Source: Cydia pomonella (taxonomy: Eukaryota > Arthropoda > Insecta > Lepidoptera > Tortricidae). From it: a stretch of DNA of 64,000 bases. Below the pieces are notes generated by a model. It made no database searches. It was not told where the DNA came from and saw only the letters and a program-made list of their open reading frames with translations. The position numbers and the translations under genes were made by a program. This document shows positions 55,128-64,000 of this stretch, piece after piece; position 1 is the stretch's first letter, and every line of letters begins with the position of its first letter. The stretch spans positions 24,839,968 through 24,903,967 of the forward strand of contig NC_084704.1 in assembly GCF_033807575.1 (NCBI RefSeq), written 5' to 3'.

Positions 55128-56089
55128 AAGGATTTGTTCTGCTTATAACGGCAACATTGTATTAACCTGCCCTGATGTACTTGATTGCAGCTGCTCATAG
55201 CTCTTAGGTATGTCGGTAGGTATAATGCGGCTTCTCTGCGTGCTACGTAACGATTGCATCTCTATCGACGCATGTGTTTTATGATTGCGTGCGTGCAGGT
55301 ACCTACTGATATTATCGCATTCTTGAGTTGTACAATATTATCGATTGTTGTTTTAGGTAGGGTAGGGTAACATGAGGAATTCTAAGAAGACAAGTAGGTT
55401 GGTGTGGCTTCATTATGATGAAAACTAAAGAAAAGCCAATTTCAGTATTTAATTTATGGCGATTTTATGTTTCCGAAAAGAATACACATATATACACCTA
55501 CCCTGAACGATTCTATGAAACTAACCCCAAAATAGTAATAAAAAAATTATCCGTGCAACTTACAAGTTCTAACTGACCAATTATATACTAGGGGCAAACT
55601 GAATGGTTTTAGAATAGACAAAGCCTTAATTTTTGATCACGCGTACAAATTTTTGTTAGGATAGAATCACTCAGCCCTTTTGTATGGTGATTAATTAATT
55701 AAATAATTATGGGTCCTCAGAGGTTTTACATTAAATTCATGATGTTCCCATCGAGATTTTTAATTTCTCTAAGTCTGAAAGTGGGTCATTGTTGTTCTAA
55801 GAACTGTGCAGAAAGTTATACGTTTTTGCTCTAGACCATTTTATATTCCAAGTAGGTTTCTTTTTAACGATAAGCAATAAAATTTAGTTTTTCAAAGAAT
55901 TTGTTGCACCATTTCCGTTTTGATATTTAACTCTCCATAAATAACGATACTTTACCTCAATTGTTAATCGAAAGTAACTTTGTACTATGTAAGTTTATAC
56001 TTTAGTCATATTTTTTAATACACAATACATTTACTTTCGTTGTATTAGAAATGAAAGTAGAATGTTTAAGAGGATACGGGAGCTGAGAT

Positions 56090-56495
56090 TTTAATATTTT
56101 AGGTGAATATATCCGTCTCGCTAACGGAAGGCCTCTGAAACTGCCGTCGTAAAGACGACCAGGAGCAACACCGATGTGAGCGGCTCAGGGGCGTCGAGAG
56201 GTGTGCGCCGCTTTCTACTCAGTGGCTGATAACTGTCACTGTGCCAACTCGGGTTTTATGCATCTTTCACTTCCACCCCCGGAGCATAATAACTCTAACG
56301 ATTTCTCTCTGGACGGCCAATGAAGGCAAGTCAGAGCTGAGAGTCCTGCGGGTGCCCTTGGGGTCCACTCCGACCGACGAAGACACGCCGGAAACGGAGA
56401 CCCTGGCCGACTCTCGGGAGCACTCGGGTCCGTGGGGTCGTTACTCCCCAACAGCTCGCCACAAGCGGCCCTTATTATTATTATTATTTAGTTTT
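56090..56495 (+). mobile_element. GC-rich LINE 3'UTR-like block ending in (TTA)n
   Basis: A sharply bounded GC-rich segment (CTCTGAAACTGCCGTCGTAA, GAGAGTCCTGCGGGTGCCCT, GACACGCCGGAAACGGAGAC) ends at CACAAGCGGCCC followed by (TTA)n. I recall this as a common lepidopteran LINE 3' end. The TTA tail fits an R4/Dong-like target. The open frames in it are not host genes. Confidence 0.5.
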
Positions 56496-58120
56496 AGACA
56501 GGCAGCTGATGCTGGTACGTCTAAATCAGAGTTCACTTAGCATGATTTTACTATATAGATAGTTTGTCAAGATTGTTTTTAAATTGATTCACACTACAAG
56601 AGTTAAGAAAAGAAGAAGAGTTATATTTGTTTATAAGTTGTTTTTAAACTTTTTGTTATAATTATTATCTCTAAGGCTTTGGGCTAAGAACACTTCTGAG
56701 AACTTTCAGCATTACATAGTCTATGAAAAAAGCAATTTTTTTAAAGATTTCAGTGGGAAGAATGAATAATAATAGACTATGTCTTCGTGTGCAATGTCAG
56801 TTAAGATTATGAAACGCGTCACAATGAATGTACCTACCTATGATATTATTTTAGTTCCTGGTACAGCATCAATCAAGCAAACAAAGAATTAAAATTTAAA
56901 CCTAAAATTAAATATAGGTCCCCTACATCACATCGAGTGTCAAGCACAAACAACCCCGTGCGTTCAAAATAACGAAAACGTATTGCAATCTGTGCGATGG
57001 ACCGTATGACCTAGATCGGGCCCGGGTCATCGAGTACACCCGTTGACACAATTCCCTCTTAGGCCCACTCTAATTAAAAATTGTAATTTCCAACAGTTCA
57101 TCGCATATGTTGAGATTGAATATTGATCGAACTTGGCTACTGCATTTACAAAGTGGAAGTTTTTTAAACTATGCGCGCACGTAGCATTCATTTCTGTGAA
57201 ATATTTCTATGCACCTACTCAAGATAATGGGTGAAGTTTTATTTGTTGAAGTATTCAGAGCAAGGACTGCTACTTTAAAAAAATGCTAGTGTGTACATAT
57301 GGAATATTGGAGTCTTTATTGACTATCTTTTATGGACTACATTGTAATATTTACATAATATAAAAAAAATAGTTATGAAAATAACAAAATTTACCCCAAT
57401 GTTCCTGCCTTTTTATGGTAAGCTTGTAGAACACTAACTTAAACTTCAATATTAAAGAGATAGCTAAGATAAATTTATTTTGAATACTGAACTGAAAGAA
57501 GATTTATCTGTTGGCAGCACCTTCTGGTAAAAACAGAAATAGAGATATATTGGGCAGAAAGCTTTATCTCACGTCTGAATAATTAAGCTTTATGTACTAG
57601 TTAAAATTAAATATCAATTATTAGCGAATGTTAGCGAAAAGATCTCCGTATCAGCTTGGGAATAAATGCTTTTGTATATCGTAATTCTCAAGGAATTCTC
57701 GTGAAACTTTATGAACAGGTTCAATGATTTAATATATTTTTTTGTCAATTCAGTTTTTGGGAATTTTCAAAATGACATTTTTTTTGTTTTAAATTGTGCT
57801 CGCGAGGTCTACAGCTGACAGAGCCCCTAATCTATTTATTTAAGAGTATCTCTAATTAAGTAATTACCTAATGATATGATACATGTCGTCAATTAATTTA
57901 AATGTAATTATAACAGCATTCGCGGAAAAGCAAATATTGTCGTTGAACTCCTGCTCGACCTCATAGATAAAGTAAATCGCAATAAATACAAGCGATAACA
58001 TGCAGATATTATGACGCAAAAATCTCTTATCTTTGTTTTGTTACTCCATAAGTTAGTCAATAATAGACTATTTTCCTTAACAAGTCAAACGATTTATTAC
58101 TAGGTACCTATGAACTATAA
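56496..58120. other. No feature seen
   Basis: AT-rich DNA without a supported exon, RNA gene or repeat boundary. Confidence 0.4.
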
Positions 58121-58124
58121 GAGA

Positions 58125-58265
58125 CCGAACAAACAGCTTCTTACGTGGTGCTGGAATGCAGCGGAGTGGCTCCATACAGGGCTAAACATCTTGGATCCCG
58201 GGGTCCTACTCAACATCAAATATTATATTCCTTGAGGAGTTGGGCTGGCAGGCCCCCCCTACATG
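58125..58265 (+). mobile_element. Probable LINE ORF2 C-terminal scrap
   Basis: The plus strand encodes ASYVVLECSGVAPYRAKHLG and LRSWAGRPPLHAK then stop. It resembles the region after the RNase H domain of LINE polyproteins (H.LLEC....R). It is short and 5' truncated. Confidence 0.35.
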
Positions 58266-59422
58266 CAAAATAGTGGTCTAAGAGCTAGCTACGGAAATAG
58301 GTTTTATAATTTATTGAGCAACGAAATCCCTCTAGTTAGTGTACTATACTATCATTATTAATTAATCCGGGCGGCTGGCAGCTGTTCAGCAGTGGGTGTG
58401 ACAGTGGTTGGGCAACAAAGGGGTTGTCAAATGAATTGAAGGTGTGCAATTTATAGAGATTTGTGTTTGGTGTGATATTATAGCTAATTATGTATTTAAT
58501 TCAAATATAACCATGCCAGGCGTTTTATTTGGGGGAAAAGTAGTGCCAGGTGACGTCCAAGGTGCGAGTTGAAGCCAGTTGCTCTTTGTCGTCGCCTGGC
58601 GGAGTGATTGACTGAATATTTGCACCTGTATTTTTGCGCACATCATTTTGAAGTTCCACTCTAATGAAAAAGTGTAGGCCCAGGTTAAGCTAAGCTAATA
58701 AATGGCCTAAGTTACATTTGTTTTCAGGTGAAATGGTGGACAATTTGGAAAAAGCCAAAAGTTGATGATTTTTAATAAGTAAATTAAGCGGTTTTTTTTT
58801 CGGGGTTTGTAGTTATTTTATATTTAAACACTTTATTATAGGTATATCGCAAATAGTGTGTTTTTATGATGGAAGTACGATTTTTCATGTATCTTTTAAC
58901 AATAATTGTATATTTACATGAATATGACTTACCCTATTTAACGTCTGACACTAATTTAGCATTGAAAATCGACGTTTTAACTTTATTTACTATTTTTACC
59001 GGAATCAATAAACAAAAATAAAATAAAAAAAACCATGCATTTAAGGGTTAATTCTTCCGAAATGAAACGCTTTAACGTTTAACGAAGTTAACTTTTTTAT
59101 TAACGGTCTAGTGATTAACGAAGTATTTGATTAACGGTGCTAAGCTATAATAAAAGCTAATATTACACATTTCCCTCTTCTACTACAACTACTTTGTGCT
59201 ACTTTCCCCCGGTATTCTACGTTATGTTTCCCGCTATTTTATCTATGTGCATATTATGTACTATCATCTACAGATGCATTCTTATCTTATTCATCGCGTT
59301 GTTTGCTCAATACCGCGAAAAACGAATACGAAGATTTCAATAACTGAAACAAGAAATATAAAAGTAAGAATGCTTATATAGTAAAATAGGCAAAGAACAA
59401 AGAATTTTACTTATGAGCTTAC

Positions 59423-61776
59423 CGCGCCAAATGTGACCAGAGAAAGTTCGAAGAGATTGCCTGCCACCACAGACATAGTTTTCTGGCCTCTGATAATGAG
59501 TAGGTGAAGAGCCTTCTGGGTTCGCACAGATGTGGACGTCCAATGACTTTTGTAAGCTGCCGTTGCCACGAGATCACTCTTAATAAAAAAGACAAGTTTT
59601 TCGGTAAGTTTTTATATTATATACTTAAAGAAAAGTTTTCTGGTAGGCGTATTCATTTCAACTACCAAATTTGCGTTACTTGAGGAAAACAATGACCTTA
59701 TACATACATAATATGTGTATAAGTAGCGTCGTTTACGTGATGTTTTTTTTTATATTTATGCAACATTTTTAGATGACATTATATGAGACGTGAGTGAATT
59801 TATTATATTTCGTAGCTTAGTGCTACGTGCTACGAGGCATTACTCCTGACAAAGTGCAAGGACGTGCTACGAATTCCTCAGTTTCAATATACCTACTGCC
59901 ACATTTGATAGTGTGCCTACTCAATATACAACGTGTTTTTGTATAATTTCTATAAGTAAATAAAATCAAACAATTCTAAAATGTGGCTATTTAGGAAATA
60001 TTTAGTAAGTATTTTTTATGAATAAAAATCTAGGTATAACACAAAATAATTTGAAACATATAAACTGTTATGTTTATAATTCTTGGCGTATTTTGATGTT
60101 TGAGATTTTAGTTGATTTTGATAATGTTGGTTTATTGTTGAGTTTCATGGTTAAGAGTTATAAGGGAGATGAATATGTAACAGGTAAAAATGTGAAACAA
60201 CAATGCATTGGTTTATGTCGAATAACTTAAACTTCTAGATACGATACTTCTAGATAATTTTATTTCTAGATACGTCTATAATTTAAGCAAAAATTGGTAG
60301 AAAAATCTTTTTGTAAGTCCTCATGAGCACACAGGCCTTTTAAACTTTTTATTAGTAGAATGGGGTATCCAATTTGACCTAGGTATGTTTTGTTTATTCA
60401 ACTAATTAAAAAAATAACAATCTGGCTGACCTGCGTCTTTATCAGATTCCCACAGAAACAGTAAATAAAAAGTTGTCCTGACAGGCATCCAAAATATAAA
60501 ATTCTGGTCACTATCTCTGTCACATCACTGCTCTGTAAATAAAAAAGATAGTTACTTTTATTGTTGTCCGCTTAGACGTAAATTTTGACACATACTCCTA
60601 ATGGTTTTAGTATTTACCAAGACTGTGTAAGGGCCACTTGCACCATCTCACTAACTCGAAGTTAACCGGCTAAACCTGGGCTTACCATGGCTACCAGTAC
60701 AATTTGACACTGGGTTTATGGTTTAACCGATTAACCTCGGGTTAGCGGGATGGTGCAAGTGGCGCTATGATACGAGTATAAAGTCAGAGAAAAACTCGTG
60801 CCCCGGAGATTGAATGCTGAGTACTTAGGACGTTATTTATTATTATGTTTTGTGGTAACTGAATTGTCAAACGATGCCTTTTGAGAACGAGCAAAGCAAC
60901 ACAAAATAAGGTACAAAGTGTCACGTACATATATTGGCTGTTGGCTGTCACATTCGAAGCACGAATTTGATTTGTCTTAGGCTTAGCAAGCACTGCGATT
61001 AATTTCTTGCGGCTTCAGTCTAATTTCTTGCTGTTTCAGTCTTGCAAGTGCATGTACTGAAACCGCCTAAGCCTTAGACATTTCTCATCTTATTAAACCA
61101 ATGAATCATTGGTAAGTAGTACCTATACCTACTGTAATAGTCGTTGGCATTTAACATACTGAAGGCATTCATTTTCATCTTTTGGCGATATGCCGAAATT
61201 CGTAAAAACCTACTTGAATCTTAGGTAAAACTAATCTTACGGTCATAATAATAAACATTGATAAGCAAATCAGCGGTGCAGCTAGTAGGAATTGTCCAAA
61301 CGCGGCTCCTCCAAAGATGTCCGTGAGTTCGTCGACAAACCTATGAAAAACGAATCATATATATATTTCTCCGACACCTGTAAAATTTCTACCGCTTTAT
61401 GCGTTAAAAGTATTATGTTTTCTATGTATATAATGAAAGCTACTGCAGTGGGTTTCAATATTATTAACAAATTACAATTATGTTTTTTTGCTCCAGTCAC
61501 CATTTTCAAACTAACAAATATGAATGAAAAATTAAACTTAAGCGGCTTTGGCTCTTGATTATGGCAAAATGTTGCCAGCGATTAAAAACCGATGGTAAAT
61601 ACTTGTTTTACAGTATTTGTCTATACCATCCTACAGTCTACAGTCAACCATAATACCTGTCCAAAAACTGTCTGAATTTAGCAAAATGTATATGTGTAGA
61701 ATTATTTACCATATTATTTTTAAGTGATATTCAACGCATGAAACCGTTTCCTCATAGTCTTCTTGTTGTCTTTGAG
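59423..61776 (-). CDS. Odorant receptor (7tm_6 family), four C-terminal exons
   Basis: This is a seven-transmembrane insect odorant receptor, a ligand-gated channel subunit in the antennal neuron membrane. Four minus-strand exons join in phase: 61776-61710 (QRQQEDYEETVSCVEYHLKI), 61340-61241 (FVDELTDIFGGAAFGQFLLA, then a membrane segment), 60532-60431 (VTRILYFGCLSGQLFIYCFC, then GN) and 59578-59423 (AAYKSHW, then the LHLLIIRGQKTMSVVAGNLF block). These match the order and splice phases of lepidopteran ORs. The last short exon, usually encoding a YSYF-like motif, was not found. The N-terminal half should lie above 61776; I could not identify it with confidence among AT-rich frames at 61850-62340. 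The gene is antisense to dlg1 and probably inside its intron. Whether it is intact is unknown. Confidence 0.82.
60631..60764. mobile_element. Foldback MITE, GGGCCACTTGCACCATC
   Basis: The ends GGGCCACTTGCACCATCTCA and GGATGGTGCAAGTGGCGC are inverted, with AGTTAACCGGCTAAACC/GGTTTAACCGATTAACC inside. This is a familiar lepidopteran element. It lies in an odorant-receptor intron. Confidence 0.75.
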
Positions 61777-61849
61777 CTGTTGAAAAAAAAAAAATCTTAT
61801 TTTTCTCCTAGACTCTACGGGTTTGATTAGGCCAATTAAATATTCCACA

Positions 61850-62340
61850 GGCTATAAACCCTGGGTTATAGATAATGAAGGTACGACATCATTTAATCTC
61901 GCAGCAAATTCTGAATCCATCTAAAAGAAAGATATGAAATGTACTGTTGATAAAGGAGACCATCGATTTTGTTAACCACTTGGGCCCAGAATAAATTGGA
62001 GTGTATATGATTGAAATGGACATCAAAATCGTTATAATTTTTAGATTGCGATAATGACAGAATGTTAAGAAACCCTGTAATGAAAACAAGGAAAACATAA
62101 AACATATATGAATACTTTCATACTAATCCATAAAAGTTGTATGTTTTTTTTAACGAAATAAATATGGCAGATAAATAAAACTGGAACAGTGGTCTCATAC
62201 AATATACCTGAAGTAATATTTTGATTTTGTTCGTAGTTCACTGAATTTTCTAAGGAGAATGAACAGATTGAGAATTTACCATTTGTAATACTTCTTTCAA
62301 CGAAATAAGTTTTATTTAAGGTTGGCGTTGCTTGCAAATA
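61850..62340 (-). other. Region where upstream odorant-receptor exons may lie
   Basis: Minus-strand frames with hydrophobic stretches (RNLKIITILMSISIIYTPIY; MKVFIYVLCFPCFHYR) and splice-like sites occur. None can be joined to the receptor with confidence, and stop codons interrupt them. Confidence 0.2.
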
Positions 62341-62944
62341 CTTGTTATGTCTTTTTTTTTATAAACTAAGTATACTTATACTGTCCGTCTTTTTTGGGCA
62401 TTTTTAGTAGTAGTAGTCGTTTTGTAATTGAAAACTATATTATTGCAACTATTTTATCCTCACTGTAAAAACCTATTTAGGTAAGCATTTGCTCTAAGGA
62501 CTTTACGACGGCTTAGCTTTTGTTGCTACATGTACACATACTCGTACATATGTATACCCTCCTTATCCGTATTCAATAAAATAAAAATCGCGGATAAGAA
62601 CAATAAAATTATTTTTTATTTTTTTAATAGAGTCTGGCTAGCCAAATATTGTTGACAGATATTTCCTTGTGGTATCACCAATTGTCTATGATTTAAAAAA
62701 AAGCTAAAAGTCTGTTGTCAATTTATGTATTTTTAAGGGGTTTATTTTAAATAATATTAATAATTACTATATCGAATGAGGTCCGCAAACTATTATTTAA
62801 TAACATAAAATAATCACGGCAATGTGCGAAGTCGACGCGAAGCGTTATAACAAAAAACTGCTATGTTTACAGGACGTAAACAATTTAGTAGGTTGGTACT
62901 CTAATAATATTTTGATACTTTAAGTACTAGTTCTAACATTTGAG

Positions 62945-63105
62945 GGTAAGGCTAAATTAGCCTCAAAAAAGCTCGATGTGCTCAACAGATCGAGACAGTA
63001 TTTCACACCGGCCCATCGCCTACAGCTTTATAAGGCGCAGGTGCGCCCGCACATGGAATACTGTTCTCATCTATGGATTGGGGCACTTAAACTTAGTTCC
63101 GTCTA
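62945..63105 (+). mobile_element. LINE ORF2 fragment
   Basis: The plus strand reads ASKKLDVLNRSRQYFTPAHR, LQLYKAQVRPHMEYCSHLWI and GAL, the conserved C-terminal part of ORF2 after the RT core in jockey/RTE-type LINEs. It is truncated at both ends. Confidence 0.7.
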
Positions 63106-63345
63106 ACACTCGACCAGTTTTTACTATCTGTTGATACGCAAGAAAAAGACATATCTTGTATGGGGACCACACCACCTTATATTATTTTGATTTAACTTTT
63201 ATTGTGTATTACGGCTTCTGAGGTACAGCCCACGCTATGAGCCCAAGACAAGACGAGACGGAGCCAGACGGAGCAGAGGCTTAATTATGGTCAACCCTGA
63301 ACAAAATAATAATGATTAATATTATTCATTAAAGCAATGACCCAC

Positions 63346-63991
63346 CTTTGCTTGCCAGATGAGTACATATCTTAGGATTTGCAGTAAGCTCTTCTTCAGC
63401 CCTCGCTACGAAAGCATTGTAGGAATAAATATTAGATAAATCGCATCGTTTGCAAAGGAATTTTAGTTCATCGAATTCCTTTTCATAATATATTTTGTTG
63501 CCAATTGTTGCCTCATTTTTTTCAGTTTGATCCCGTTTTAGTTTATTCTCAAACAGAGAGTTATTTTTCGTCTTAGCAAACAGCACACGTTTTCGGGCTG
63601 TGCTATTAATTGCCTCTGAAAATGTTCTAAACATGTCATTTATTATCAGTATATACCACGAAATAGTTCAAAGAGTAAGTAAGTGATTAAAAAACTAAAT
63701 CCGAAATACCTATATTACGCGAACATGATTCTGATGATCGATGAGTGTATAACAGACAAAATTACGTTGGCTTATGATATCTCGAAGTGGATAACATTTA
63801 TGTTAGGTACCTACTCTTGGCAATAAAAATAAATTGAATATATCTATTCACAACAAGCATTTAGGGGGTGCAAAAGTGATTTGAGTTATTTCGAAAACTG
63901 GTTCGGCTAAGCTAAAATTTGCTATTGTAGTCCCAGCTAATAAAACAAACGAAACTCAATCATATGTGTTTAACTTACCATCTATTTCCAT
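63346..63991 (-). CDS. Unidentified gene, first two coding exons
   Basis: Exon 1 is ATG GAA ATA GAT G at 63991-63979 (donor GTAAGT). Exon 2 runs 63615-63346 (acceptor ACATTTTCAG, donor GTGGGT). The phases fit, and the N-terminus starts MEIDEAINSTARKR and ends ICTHLASKG, about 94 residues. It is charged and lysine-rich, with two cysteines in CKRC. I do not recognise the family. The longer unspliced reading starting MFRTFSEAIN uses intron sequence, so I prefer the spliced start. Downstream exons are not identified. It lies upstream of, and parallel to, the odorant receptor. Confidence 0.5.
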
Positions 63992-64000
63992 TGTGCTATC

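Noticed and set aside
56236..56540. Reading frames of 71 and 99 residues
   Set aside because: Both strands are open only because the block is GC-rich repeat sequence ending in (TTA)n.
57481..57545. Possible last exon of the odorant receptor (minus strand, KSSFSSVF then stop)
   Set aside because: The acceptor is weak and the usual aromatic YSYF-type motif is absent; it cannot be told from chance.
1..64000. A new multi-gene system (operon-like cluster, toxin-antitoxin, defence island or viral insert)
   Set aside because: Genes present are ordinary insect genes on both strands with no functional coupling visible. No viral structural or integrase genes were recognised.

Overview
This is eukaryotic nuclear DNA from an insect, almost certainly a moth or butterfly. 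The evidence is an AT-rich background, spliced genes with phase-consistent GT-AG introns, interspersed repeats typical of Lepidoptera (the GGGTTCCGTA repeat ending in ACTTGGCCGGTTTT, and a tRNA-derived SINE starting GACC..TGGCCTAG), dense MITEs and LINEs, and an odorant-receptor gene. Family names are from memory; no search was run.

Layout. 1-8300 is gene-free and full of MITEs, including a mariner remnant. 8315-20171 (+) is a complete 11-exon Sly1/SCFD1 gene (Slh), encoding the SM protein of ER-Golgi fusion. All exon phases join without a break to give 624 residues. Its introns carry LINE pieces and MITEs with readable target duplications. Tail to tail with it on the minus strand is CaMKI (calcium/calmodulin-dependent kinase I). 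Its main coding exon is at 35979-35108 and its last at 27482-27269, together 361 residues. About 7 kb of ORF-poor DNA (20225-27268) separates the two stop codons. The CaMKI intron holds a nest of minus-strand LINEs.

About 3.1 kb beyond the CaMKI start codon, head to head with it, is the 5' end of an S97/L27-type discs-large (dlg1) transcript on the plus strand. It has a tiny first coding exon (M-P-V, 39074-39083) and the L27 exon (39860-39991). The rest of dlg1 is not in the window, so 40-64 kb is probably its giant intron. That stretch contains a nearly intact 4 kb two-ORF LINE (46687-50607), SINEs and minisatellites. It also contains, on the minus strand, four phase-compatible exons of an odorant receptor (61776-59423) and the first two exons of an unidentified gene (63991-63346).

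Sly1 (membrane fusion), CaMKI (calcium signalling) and dlg1 (scaffold) are not known to form one pathway and look like ordinary neighbours. I found no evidence of a new multi-gene system. The interest lies in gene structure (dlg1 micro-exon, probable nested receptor), datable nested transposons, a very young MITE family and several near-perfect hairpins.
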